This document shows, one piece after another, positions 29,333 through 41,198 of a stretch of DNA of 64,000 bases (positions are counted from its first letter, which is position 1; the number at the start of each line of letters is the position of its first letter). Made by a program: the position numbers and the translations under genes. The notes under the pieces were generated by a model. It did no database searches and was not told the origin of the DNA. It saw only the letters and a program-made list of their open reading frames with translations. Source of the DNA: Leptasterias polaris (Eukaryota; Echinodermata; Asteroidea; Forcipulatida; Asteriidae); contig JAZGTN010000037.1 of NCBI GenBank assembly GCA_037783415.1, positions 7,226,426 through 7,290,425 of the forward strand. The letters are read 5' to 3'.

Positions 29333-30236
29333 CAGTGTTGTAGTCGAGTCACCTGTGTCGAGTCCGAGTCTCAAGTCACTTGGGTCGAGTCCGAGTCCGA
29401 GTCCCGAGTCACTTGGTCCGAGTCCGAGTCACGAGTCACTTGGTCCGAGTCCGAGTCCGAGTCACGAGTCACTTGTTTAAATATTGATTGCAAACCAAAT
29501 GTCGTAAAATAAGAATTGGAAATGACAAAATAAAACACATTTATTTTAAACAAAGTTCTGTTAAAGTCGGTATAACCAAAAGAAACAATACGGGGCGGAA
29601 CGGCAGATGCCATGATTGAACAAATTTTGTACTACTTTTTACTAGTGACGTGACCAAACTTGACGTCGTGTGTGTGTGTCGACCATGTGTAGAAACTGGT
29701 GCAAACAACACACAGCCATCGCAGTGCAATATGCAGGCTGTGTTTTACAGGTACCAGACATGCCATTTCCCTGGTAATATGCATCATGCACAAGCAGTGG
29801 CTATGGTGTTAACGTTGACAGAATACCAGCATAATACTGGTGTCGTGCATCCCAGTGTTATTATGCGTGTTGAACATACGAATCGAACATACACGCGCTG
29901 TACGTAGATGGCCATCTACACAATAATCACGAACACTATTACTTGCAACACCATACGACAGTGTACTTATTTATTGTGCTAGACGTTAACTCCATGTGCA
30001 CTCCGGGAATGACGATCGGATCATCGGAATTGTTTTTAATATTTAAAAAAGGTATTGTTTGTGAAAATACGTGACTCGAGTCACGAGTCCTCGGGGACAA
30101 GTCCGAGTCATGATAGTCGAGTCCGAGTCCGAGTCCGAGTCTTTTGCAGACGTGACTCGAGTCAAGTCCGAGTCACCGAAATTGTGACTCGAGACGGACT
30201 CGAGTCCGAGTCCTGGACTCGAGTCATACAACACTG
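29333..30236. mobile_element. hAT-like non-autonomous element with GAGTCC subterminal repeats
   Basis: 904 bp with inverted ends CAGTGTTGTA / TACAACACTG and a perfect 8-bp duplication, both typical of hAT. About 150 bp inside each end are arrays of GAGTCCGAGTC and CACGAGTCACTTG-type units, which read as Asp-Ser or Glu-Ser repeats in the ORFs. The middle (29490-30060) has no transposase. Subterminal repeats of this kind usually bind hAT transposase. Confidence 0.88.
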
Positions 30237-30244
30237 CCCCCTCC
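30237..30244. repeat. 8-bp target duplication, right
   Basis: CCCCCTCC directly after CACTG. Confidence 0.85.
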
Positions 30245-31336
30245 CACCCACCCCCGTTCCTCCTCAAATGCGATTTAAAAAAACACACAAATTAATGGTT
30301 TGATACATTGATGCCCCCTCTTGCCCGTTCCCCAACAAATGAAAATGTTTGGTTACGCCATTTCTTGCTGTGATTTCCTTTGGCCCTCTTCCTGTCTCCA
30401 GAACTCTCTTGATTTGTTTATCTTTTCTTGATCTGAGTCTTTGGCATATCATCTCTCTTTTCTGCTTGTCTTGACTGCTTCAGCATACTTGATTTTCTGC
30501 AGTTTTATTTGGTATTTGTCTGAGCTCCTTAAGTGTTGTATCAATGGCCTTGATTTCTTTATCCTCACTCAGGGTTCTGCCCACAGTGGTCTGTGCCGGA
30601 AAACTCGTCCTGCACTCAGGATTCCCCAACAACCACTAGCAAAATTTCTCTGCTTCTGACCACCACACATTTTCCAAACGTTTTTAACTTGAAATTTCAT
30701 TTCAAAGGTTTTCAACGAAATGTACAATTTAGTATTTACCAGTAAAAAATGGTATCCAAAGCCATTAATTTTGAGTACTTCTTTAGTTTGAGTCTATTTT
30801 TATGGTGTACCGTGCAACTGATTCATCTTGCATTGGTTTCCAGGGAAACATTTTTCCTCCACTAAAGAAATCCTGAGCAGAACCCTGAGTCACTGGTTAT
30901 CTGTTTGTCCTCCACAATGATGCAATATTTTTGGCTTTATCTTTTATAATCTTGTTGCACCTTGTTTCAAAATCTCAATCTTCAACTTCTTAACTGTCAA
31001 ATCTGTTCTGGGGTTTGATTTTGACTCCTCTCTCTGTCCTTGAAGTCTTAAGATTTTCACAGATTTTGCTATTTTGTACTATTCCTTTTTGGCTACTTCA
31101 GATGTAGTCAATTCGAACTTTAGTGTGTACCAATTTTAACTTTGACCCATTAGTGTGGAATTTCCTATGTACGTAAAAACAATGCAAGTGTGAAGTTTTC
31201 CATTTACAGAAAATTCAATTTTGATTCTCTTTGTGTTCAGATGTGGTAAAACATCAGTGTCTTCAGTTCTTTTCACTTTGAACAGACATCTTGCAAAAGA
31301 AGCATCAGACGATCATTGAGGAAAGCACGACCTCAA
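30245..31336. other. No gene seen
   Basis: Pyrimidine-rich and AT-rich DNA without coding signal. Confidence 0.35.
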
Positions 31337-31745
31337 GGAATGGATTGAGGTAGATACACTCTAAGTTGTCATTGTTGGACAGGATGAAAGACACAAGATA
31401 ACCCACTCTTTGATCCCTCATGGAATGGATTGAGGTAGATACACTCTAAGTTGTCATAGTTGGACAGGATGAAAGACACAAGATAACCCACTCTTTGATC
31501 CCTCATGGAATGGATTGACTGGTAGATGCACTCCAAGTTGTCATAGTTGGACTGGATGAAAGAAACAAGATAACCCACTCTAGATCTTTGATCCCTCATG
31601 GAATGGACTGGTTGGTAGATGTACCCCAAGTGTCATAGTTGGTAACCCACTCTTTGCCCTCATGGAATGGACTGACTGGTAGATGCACTCCAAGTTTTCA
31701 TAGTTGGACTGGATTAAAGACACAAGAGAACCCACTCTCTGTCAA
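31337..31745. repeat. Minisatellite, 85-92 bp unit, five copies
   Basis: Units begin GGAATGGATTGA or GGAATGGACTG and contain AGATACACTCTAAGTTGTCA or its variant, AGTTGGAC.GGATGAAAGA and AACCCACTCT. Copies 1 and 2 are nearly identical; 3-5 diverge and copy 4 is shortened. A related remnant is near 35170-35215. Confidence 0.92.
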
Positions 31746-32639
31746 GGTAGGTCTACAGAACCCTCCACCATTAAAAACAACTACTGAAAGAGAACGTACT
31801 TGCACACTGAGGTGTTTGCTCCCAAATTCAAGTTGAAGCTGGAGCACACTTATCATCAGTACTATGTTATTTATCTCCAAAAAATTTAATACAATACGCA
31901 CTTAAATTCAGGGGGAAAAACAAAATCACCATGTCAAAAGAAAACACTAAAAACCTTAAAAAGATGTTGAGTAGTATAGAATGAGGAGGAACATTTTACA
32001 ATTATACAAAGGCTCAGTCTGCCACAAAAAGAAGATGTCAAGAAAAAGTTACCCCTGATGATGCTCACCTGTCATAGGAAAAGTGCAAGTGTACCTCAAA
32101 TGCAAATCGTTCTTGATGTTTAAACAAAATTGTTTTGCTTGAAAATTTCTCGGATTTCAGAAATGAATTCCAAAGTAGCACCCAAAATTATCCAGTTTAA
32201 AAAACATGCCATTTAAAAAACATTCCAGGCATGATGCATTGTCTTAAGCAATGGGTTTATGAATGTATCTTGAACTTTGTTTTGATTTTTTGGAACATCC
32301 TGTCAATACCTTGTTTGAAGTCGGGATGTGAGTGGCTGGATACCCATTCCTCACTGTTGCAGGGCTCGAATTTGGTGGAAAAACCCTCAAGAGCACAGTA
32401 GCTCAAAATATTCCAAAACTAAAATTGAAGAAAAAATGCAAACACAGCATAACAATTGAGCTGTTTGGTTTTAAGAATGCACCAAGAAAAGATTTATCTC
32501 ATATTGATGCAGAGTAAAACTCAATTCATGCATCAGCCTGGGGCGGATACAGGGGGGGGGCTTCAGGGGCGCACGCCCCCCCCCCCCTTTTGCTTGAGAA
32601 AAAAAAAAAATCAAGGGGAAAAATGAGGGAGAGACAAAG

Positions 32640-32643
32640 TTAA
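32640..32643. repeat. TTAA target duplication, left
   Basis: TTAA immediately before AGTCACCTGG. Confidence 0.75.
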
Positions 32644-33614
32644 AGTCACCTGGAAATAGAATTTTTTTTTTTTAATATAAGAGTATATGTATATTAACAA
32701 TAAAACAATTTTTTTAGTAATTGTTTGTCAGTATTTATATGTTTAAAAAATAGATAAAGTTGTTTGGGGGCGACTCCGCCCATCCCTTTTTGTGACGTCA
32801 ATCGAGGAAGACTTCGCCTCGATTGAACATCGACCCCACTCGAACTGCCTGCATTTACGTTGTATATACACGTGCAAGTAGTGAGATTGTACGTTTCGTT
32901 TGGTTATCCAAAAGGAGGGTTTTTTCTTGCATTTTTCCAGCGAAAATTGCTGCTGGATGCAGCAAAACGACTAAAGATGGGGTCAGTCAGCATTTTTTTC
33001 CTGCAGATCCTAAATATAGGCAGTTACGGGCATCGAAAGTTAGGCTAACGAGGGCAAAGTGGTCCGGTCCGACGTCGTTTTCAGCGCTATGCAGCGAACA
33101 CTTGGATAGCCCGGGGATTTTTTCGTTGGTAGTAGTGTGCAAGGGAAGTTGCAGTGAAGCTTAGGTTACCAGCGAAATGTTTCTGGTGGAAAAACAATAC
33201 CTCGTATTATCCGTGTTCTCGTTATGACCATGCTCGTATCTTCCGTTTTTAAGACATAGAAACGCGCATGGGACAGTTCGGGACCGGTGAAAAACCTCGT
33301 ATAAACTGGCGTCTCGTATTAGTCGACTGTACACTGTCCTAGGATTGCATTGGGTGATGACGTCCGAATACGAAAACGCATCATACTGATCAGGTACCCA
33401 GACGTAATGTACGGGGCCAGACTACACATTTTCTCCTGCCTCGATTGATGTCACGAACAGCGCCATGTAAAGGGGGGTCTATTTTTTAATTTGTAATTAA
33501 AAGAAAAATACAATTTTTTAACCTTAGTAAATTGTTTATTCACATTCCACTCATAAAAATGTATATATTAATGACAAAAGCTTTATTTTGAAAAAATACC
33601 ACTGCCAGGTGCCT
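32644..33614 (+). mobile_element. Kolobok-like transposon remnant with THAP domain
   Basis: 971 bp between two TTAA tetramers. The arms are about 190 bp of imperfect inverted repeat: outer AGTCACCTGG / CCAGGTGCCT, inner GTGACGTCAATCGAGG / CCTCGATTGATGTCAC. It encloses a THAP-type zinc-finger ORF. TTAA duplication plus a THAP domain is the hallmark of the Kolobok superfamily; P elements also carry THAP but duplicate 8 bp, and piggyBac has TTAA but no THAP. The catalytic transposase is absent. Confidence 0.72.
32823..33164 (+). pseudogene. THAP zinc-finger fragment inside the TTAA element
   Basis: THAP signature AAGCSKTTKDGVSQHFFP, DPKYRQLR, VRLTRAKWSGPT and LCSEHL to the terminal PGIF. The second Cys, the AVPTF-region Pro (GPT) and the C-x-x-H pair are present. 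The first zinc ligand is not where expected (Lys-Ile precedes Ala-Ala-Gly-Cys) and FP is preceded by HF rather than HR. A pyrimidine-rich acceptor ending CAG at 32941 suggests the true exon starts there; upstream residues are then intron. Probably the DNA-binding exon of the element's transposase, decayed or separately spliced. Confidence 0.65.
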
Positions 33615-33618
33615 TTAA
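33615..33618. repeat. TTAA target duplication, right
   Basis: TTAA immediately after CCAGGTGCCT. Confidence 0.75.
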
Positions 33619-34150
33619 TAACATAGGCCCTACCTATTTTTTATTTTTTTAAAAAAGCTACTAATAATCCATACCTCGTACACTTTGTTTCATTTATGGA
33701 CCACTATTAATTCACTGACTGATGAGGAATTACACGTGAATCCGTGTGTGTGGACATCGTGTTTTTCTCACACACTGAACATAAGCGCGGAACACCTGCA
33801 CATGCCTGGCGCGGGGTCCGGGGGGCGTGAAGATCATACACCCGCAGCGTGAGTCGACCATGCCACCTGTGTGGGTACATTGTGCAAAGAAGTTTCTGGC
33901 TGGAGGTCAGCACTAAGCTAGTCAGCACGCGCACGCGTTAAATACAATGTGACTTTTACAATACAAACTTGTATTAAGATAAAAAAAGGGAAGACATAGC
34001 CCCATGAATAGGGCCAATCCACTTTGTATCCTTGGCTCTAGCACCATTGCATTCCTATTTTTGTGCCCGATTTAATTTTTTATCCGGGTTATGAAACTTA
34101 CTGATCAAATGCTACTGTACTTATACTTAATACTTAATTGTTTTTTAAAA
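33619..34150. other. GC-rich patch without assignable gene
   Basis: 33720-33930 is unusually GC-rich and open on the minus strand, but no domain, splice pair or repeat partner is recognised. Confidence 0.3.
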
Positions 34151-34559
34151 ACATCACAGATCTTTTGGGAAAATTGTTTGCTTTTCGAATCGCGAGTGTG
34201 ATTTTTTTCCCACAAATTATTAACTTGCTCGAAAACCATTGTCAGGTTCCCTCAACAATCCACAACAGTTATACGATCAACTGCTGATATTTAATGGGGA
34301 CCAGACTGATTCACTCAGCGCGCCATCAAGATTTTGTGAAATACGTGTAATGCGGTGCGCATCTTAAGCCCGTCTGCGCAAAAGATATTATGCTCAGCGC
34401 GTTAATGTAAATCAGTCTGGTCCCCATTAGATCGAATAAATGTGAAATTGTTCAGGGAACTCAATTAGTATGGTTCTCGCGCAAGTTGTTAATACGTGAT
34501 CAAAAAATTCACTCTCGCGACTCGAAAGGCAATCAATTTTCCCCAAAAATCTGTGATGT
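34151..34559. mobile_element. Foldback element with a second foldback nested inside
   Basis: Outer ends ACATCACAGATC and GGGAAAATTGTTTGC, and reverse of the right ACATCACAGATT and GGGAAAATTGATTGC, with a shared TCGCGAGTG/TCGCGAGAG block. In its middle, 34292-34429 has its own 20-bp ends TAATGGGGACCAGACTGATT / AATCAGTCTGGTCCCCATTA. The outer element was there first. Confidence 0.82.
34292..34429. mobile_element. Nested 138-bp MITE
   Basis: Inverted ends of about 20 bp as above; GC-rich core with CAGCGCG / CGCGTT. TA is the likely duplicated dinucleotide. Confidence 0.75.
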
Positions 34560-34561
34560 TT

Positions 34562-37500
34562 ACAAAAAAAGTTTATAACTCAGGATGGCTGATTCAAATC
34601 AATGACTTCCAACTCTAAAACAAAGTTTTAATAATGATCTTGCTAAAACAAAAGTGGTCAGATATTGCATGAGATCGCACCACAGAGAATCCTAACTGTT
34701 TTGGAGCATTTAAGCGGGCCCCGGAACCAGCCCATGCCGTAAGGGCTTCGCGTTACGCGCTCGTAGGAGCCACAAATTGCATTCACCATTTGCTGCTTGG
34801 TAAATTTCACGCCCCCCCGTTTGGAAAATCCTGGATCCGCCCCTGTCAGCAACATGAACAACTTGGTGGGGAATTACTATCAGGTTAGGTTTGTGGTGAC
34901 ACCATGTGTAAAATCTCTTTTGAGGTAGTGGTGGAACCCACTGTTTTTTCTCAGAACCACCACTACTCAAAAGAGAAAAACCTCACAAACTTTGACTAAC
35001 TTATTTTTGTGATAGCACAAAAACTGAATTTCTGTGTTTTTGTTTGTGTTTCTACAGCTTTATACATCAATGCATTTCATGGTGAGTCCTTCCAACCATC
35101 AACTACAAGAAACATCAGATGATGAGATGGCAACCTGTAGGGATAGTCTGTAGGAGATAATCTAAGCCTTCATCATTTGACTGAATGCAAGAAACAGATA
35201 ACCGACTCTTTACAGGTGAGTTTGTAACGCAAACATATAATGTTGAGGTAGACACATTGATGATTCTTAGAGGTGTAATTATTTGTAGTGCTGAAACCAA
35301 GGGACCCTCATACTAGTGTTGTAACACCTGAGGCCTATAAATACCTGTGAATCTAAAGAGAAGACTGGGCTAGAATGTTACACTGGACTGTTTGCCCGAG
35401 GCCAGTGATTTTGGTATCGGGCCAGTAAACTCACAACCAGACAAGTCCAATGGTCTTGTGTTTGTGTTCAAACGTTGACGTTCAGTCTGACAAATATAAT
35501 TCTGTTGATTAATGAAGAGTACTAACCCATAATACAAATGCATTAAACCTTAGTGCTTTTCCAAGATCAAACAGTTCACTTGTTAAACTGTGTAGAGATT
35601 TTTTTCTTCTCATCTCAATTTTGGTCTCGTACACAAAATTCTGGTAAAGTAGATATTTTGGGCTACAAGCCTTTGCAGTCTTGTGGGGTCCCCCTCCCCC
35701 CAATTTGAGCCATGGAAGACTTGGAATCAGATTTAAAAAAGGCAAAATCCTAAAAAGGTAATGCAAGGCCGCGGTCCAAGATAGGATTTGAATAGAGGTG
35801 AAAGCCTAGGCAAGACATCATTAAAGGAAACCTGATGATCCCCAGTAATGTTTCTAGTTTATAAAACACAACCAAAAATGCATCTTCACATTTTGGAGAA
35901 ACTATGCTTAAAAAGGTGTTACTAGACTTAGCATTTCCAGTCACCTTTTTTCACAGAAATTGGGATGTTTTATGCTTTTACTAGCTTACACCTTGCTCCC
36001 ATCAATGATGAGCATTTAGTATTTATCTGAGTCTGAGATAAATAATTTTAAAAGAATTAGCTAGATGAGACTTTGGAAATATTTTAACTAAAACTTAAAA
36101 CATTAAATGCCAATGAAATATTGTGTGTGCTGACTCTGATACAGACAGAGGACTTTAATAATCAAATTCACCTGTCTCTTGAGTAACAAGCGGATTGTTT
36201 AGGGTACTTATTCTTATTCTTTATTCAGCCAATAAAACAAGCGAACAATACATTAGGGAACAGAATACATGTACAATAATACGGTAACGACTAAGAGGGA
36301 ATGGGATAGAGGATACAGTGAAGACAAACAAAACATAAAAACCAATCTGTGATGGCCAGGATCAACAAAAGTGTACTCAAACACTGTAGCCCGAAAGCTT
36401 GTTGGTCCAGTCACAGAGAGGATTCATTAAATAAATAAATATATCTACATGTGTATATACAATAATATAAAATAATATTAATATAAAATTAATATTATAT
36501 TAAGTCAAAAAGAAATGCAATAAAAAAATTAAAAAATGCAAATAAATAAATACAAATCAATGAGCAAAATAAAAATGAACTAAAAGGATATTTAAGAAAA
36601 AATAATAGTGTTAATTAAATGCACAAATTGTCAGGTCAAGGTCAAGTTCGCACAAGGACCACCCGTCGTCAATTGGCCGACATTGCCCGGCACCCCACAC
36701 GTTTTGAGCGCGAGTACCAGGCTACATCGACCAACCAACGACAAAATGTTCCCCGTATTTGTATTTACATACAAATAAGTAATCAAACATAAGACCCAAC
36801 CAGATAAACACCCCATATAAGCTAACAACACCCAACCATTCCACAAACAAGCCAACATCAAGCAGTTTGATAAACAGGCAAGTACAAAATAAAAATAAAA
36901 GCTTTAAGTTTAGCATGAACAGCAGATGGATAGGAATTATACTTATCAATTTTTAGTGGGAAGTATATAAGCAGGTTGAGAAGCAGGAGAATTTAAATCG
37001 AGCTGTCAATAGACTTAATCATGGAAATAGGATAACAGATTTCTACAAAAACACTTAAGGCTGTCTAAAACAACAGAGTCTTTGATGTGAGTGGGCAAGC
37101 TGGACCAAATACGAGGAAATGAATTTGTGTTTTCACAGATTTATTCAGCTGTTTTTTACTGGTTTTGAATGCTATCCTCAGAAAATGTACAGACAGACTC
37201 AAATACATTAAAGGAGTTACAAAACAGCTTTTTAGTGTTTCCTCTCTTGTTTCCAATGTACATGCAAATCACTCTCTTCTCTAACTCACCTCTGAGACAG
37301 TTAATGTAAATTTGTGTCATTAATTGTTTTCTCGTTTTGATACTGGTGTTGTGACAAATTTTCTGGTCCAGTGAAAGTCTTGAGCTACCAGCTTTACAGT
37401 TTTGTGGATTTCCCCAACTTGGAGCCCTGTCCATTAAGGGGCCGTTCACAATGATCAACATTTTCATGAGCGTACAAACCGTACACTTTTTCAAGCACCC

Positions 37501-38150
37501 CCCCCTCCCCCCTCCCCCCTAAAAGTGTACGAAAAAAATGTTGATTTTTTTTCACACAAGTCTACATAGTTGAACGACACCGGTTGAAAATGAGCGCTGA
37601 TATGCAATTGCGTGTGTATGCTACAAGTAGCTAGCAGGCATGTGAGACCTCCACGTTTTTTTTTCCCATTCCTCGTTTTTCTTGCGGGCTCCGCGTTTTC
37701 TTGCGGGCTCCGCGTTTTTCTCGTCTCCACCGTGGAAATCACTCCGCCGTGGCAGCATCGGGAATCACTTTAATTGCGATTTGATTTCAACACGTGAGTC
37801 AGGGGCTAGACCCGGTAAAATGCGCCGCGTTAGTCTTTGATTAAAGCTGTTGTTGTTCATTTTTCATTAAGCGCGATGTCCCATTAAACTTACCCATGTC
37901 GTCATCCCGTTCCACCAAGAGAGGGCGCTGTACTAAAAACTGTATTAAAAAGCCAACACCCTGAGCCAAGACTAGGCGCACACGATCTTTCACGTCTGTG
38001 ATGAACGCATCGCGCTTGTTTTAATTGTGGAACACATTTCTAAGGAATGTCACAAAAACATAAAATGTCAGAAAGTTTTCATACAGAGAATGAAGTCGAT
38101 CAATGTAAAGGATAAAAATGGTACACACTGAGGTACACAATTAGCATCAT
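34562..38150. other. Repeat-derived DNA, no gene
   Basis: Contains a solo element end (34810-34850, GGATCCGCCCCTG), a minisatellite remnant (35170-35215), an AT-rich stretch with AATAAATA motifs (36425-36600) and two distantly similar blocks (about 35580-35700 and 37230-37430). The minus-strand ORFs at 36631-37494 lack domains and look like decayed LINE or repeat sequence. Confidence 0.35.
37452..37551. repeat. Imperfect palindrome with poly-C core
   Basis: CGTACACTTTTTC and AAAAGTGTACG face each other across a C-rich loop, with outer arms ATCAACATTTT / AAAATGTTGAT. Confidence 0.6.
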
Positions 38151-40420
38151 TGGTACACACTCCTCCTCTTTGTTGCCCTGTTCACTTTCAAATTCACAAA
38201 CCTTGATAACTGAGGGTCTATTGGTTCTCACTTATCAGAGATAATTAAACATCTTACCTGATCTTTCTCTGACCTTAATTTGGATATCTTAGATTCACTT
38301 TGATGGTCATTTTCACCTCAACCCAGAGTACATGTAGTTCTTGCACACTCATTCTTTTGGTTATGCCCAGTTAAATTTCAAATTTACAAATCTTGATAAC
38401 CAACTGTTTATCTTTGGTTCTCAATTTGGATCACTTCCAACCCTTCACACATCGGAGACAAATATTTTATCTCTATTTTGTTATCTTTGGTTCTTATGGA
38501 GGGTCATTTTCACCTCTCAACCCAGAGACATCTTGCAAACTCCTCTTGGTTATGCTAAGTTCAATTTCTGTTGATCTTTGGTTCTCACTTTGGACCATTG
38601 CCAGCCCTCCCAACCATCAGAGATAATAAACAGTCTTACCGTCTCTGATTTTACTCTCTGATGTCTTGCTTGTTTCGCACTGAAGATCATTTTCATCTCT
38701 CAACTCAGAGGCATTCTTGCACACTTCTCCTCTTGGTTATTCCCACAATTTCAAATTCACAAATTTTGATAATTCTGGGTCTTTGGTTCTCACTATGAAC
38801 CACTCCCAACCCTCAAAATCTATTGTTAATAATAAAAAAGATTCACATTAATTTTGTCTGCTTTATTAATTATTACCTCTTTGTGTGAATCACTCAACAT
38901 TTTCAGAGTATGCTGCCCACTTTTCCTCAGGATTTTCATTAGACAACGTATTTATAGAAATGTTAACCCTCATCCAATCCAGTGACAACTATTCCCCACT
39001 CACTCATTCCAAGATGTTAATGATTCTCGCCATAGACCTCTACTGCCCTTTTTAGTGATTAATAAGCTGTCTTGGACATTCATAATAAAAAAGACTTGCA
39101 TTAATGTTGTCTGCTTTATTAGCTTTTTGGATCAGTGTATACATTCCCAGTGTGCATTGCCCACTTTTTGTCACGATTCCCATAAATAAGACAATGCATG
39201 CATTTCTAGAAATGTCAACCCTCATCCAATCCTTTCACTCCCTCACCCCTGGTTATTTGCTTTATGATTCTTACTATAGATCTCTATTGCCCTTTAGTAA
39301 TTACTGAGCTGTCTTGAACATTCATGCCAACTTTCAATGTAGATCACTCTCATTCTTATTCACTTTGAAGACAATCCTGCCAACTCTTCTCTGGTTTTGT
39401 TATCTCATCTGAGTGATCAACAGTTGACCACTAACTATGTCTCACTCACTCATTCCTGGTTATTGATTCTCAGTATCTTTTACCCTTTGGTATTTACCGA
39501 GCTGTCTTGGACATCTATGATCTTAGTAGTGCCCTCTTCCAGTGTGGATTACTCTCATTCGTACTCCACTTTGAGATATTCTTGCCAACTCATCTGGGGT
39601 TATGATATCTAAGGATTCAACAGTTGACCACTAATTCTGTCTCACTCACTCATTTCTGGTAATTTATTCTCACATTAGATGGTTTTAGCCCTTTAGTAAT
39701 TACTGAGCTGTCTTGGACGTTCCTGGAGGGTCATTTTCACCCCTCAACCCAGAGATGTTCTTGCACACTCCTCCTCTTGGTTATGCTAAGTTCAGTTTCT
39801 ATTGATCTTTGGTTTTCACTGTGGAACATTTCCAGCCCTCCGAACCATCAGAGATAATAAAACAGTCTTACCGTCTCTTTGGTCCACTTTGGTTTGCACT
39901 GAAGATCTTTTTCATCTCTCAACTCAGAGGCATTCTTGCACACTTCTCTTCTTGGTTAAACAATTTCAAATTCACAAATCTTGATAACTTTGGGTCTTTG
40001 GTTCTCACTGTGAACCACTCCCATCCCTCAAAATCTATCAATGATGGTTTTAGCCCTTTAGTAATTACTGACCTGTCTTGGACGTTCCTGGCTTTAGGAG
40101 TGCCCTCTCCCAACTAGATAACTATCATTCTTACTCTCTTCGGAGATATTCTTGCCAACTCTTCTCTGGTTATGTTATCTGAGGATTCAACAGTTGACCA
40201 CTAATTCTGTCTCACTCACTCATTCCTGGTAATTGATTCTCACGATAGATGGTTTTTGCCCTTTAGTAGTTACTGACCTGTCTTGGACATTCATGGCCTC
40301 AGCAGTGCCATATTTCCAATGTAGATCACTCTCATTCTTACTAAATTTTTTGACAATCTTGCCATTTCTTCTGTGGTTTTCTTCTCTGAGGTTCCCATTG
40401 ACAACTCTCATCCCTTACTC
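38150..40420. repeat. Decayed long tandem array, two interleaved unit types
   Basis: One unit type carries GGGTCATTTTCACC, CTCTTGGTTATGCTAAGTTC and CATCAGAGATAATAAA. The other carries CAGTTGACCACTAA, CTCACTCACTCATTCCTGGT, CCCTTTAGTAATTACTGA and GCTGTCTTGGACATTCAT. Each recurs several times in 2.3 kb. The period is a few hundred bp and copies are diverged. No coding signal. Confidence 0.8.
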
Positions 40421-40904
40421 CAATATGAGAAATTATTATCACTTTTGAACCCATGTGTAAATCTTCTAGCCCCAGGCTTCGATCCCTGTTGCCAACCCTT
40501 TCGCGCCCGACGGGACTTTCAAGTCCCAGCCCAATCTTTCACTGGCTACTTAAAAAAAAAAAGCCCTTTGCAGTCTATTCAGGTATGAAAGGACTCATGA
40601 GTCACTGTAATATGCTATCAACAACAATGCTGCCCTCTGTTGTTAGGGGTAGCTTTTTCTCAACTGTTTACTTCGACCTGATGCGCGTCCTTTTACTGTC
40701 AATTTATGTGCCAACTTCCAGCTCAAGAAAATCAACTTTCCTGTGCAGGTAAGCACTTCTATATTTTTTATATTGATAAAACATGCTATATAGATTGTTC
40801 TGATAAAGTAAACTTAGTGGTAAATATGAGTAACGTATAAATATGGGCCATTTTGTTGATGGGACTTGTACATCCCGACAGGCTGTGCGTGCATAGTGGG
40901 GAAT

Positions 40905-41010
40905 GACATGTACATGACGAATGTACACGTACATACATACATACATGTACATGGACATACACGTTCAGCACACATACAATACATGTACATGTATATGTAC
41001 ACATGTATGT
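40905..41010. repeat. TACATG-rich microsatellite
   Basis: Alternating ACATACATACATAC and ATGTACATGTA motifs; the Tyr/Cys/Met-rich ORFs across it are artefacts. Confidence 0.85.
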
Positions 41011-41198
41011 GCAAGTTGTTGTATACATGTAAAATACATACAAGGGTACATATTATGATAATTGTCTTAGAGGTATTCAATAAAATTTTACTATTTTGAA
41101 CTAAGGTTGATTATTTTACCCAGGCACTCTTGAAAATACTGATCAATTAATATTTCGTGGTTGTTTGTATTGATTTTCTCCAGATAGAATCAAATAAT

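Noticed and set aside
29234..29613. Glu/Ser or Asp/Ser repeat proteins
   Set aside because: They derive from GAGTCC arrays at the ends of the hAT-like element.
40866..41099. Tyr/Met/His-rich ORFs
   Set aside because: They translate a TACATG microsatellite.
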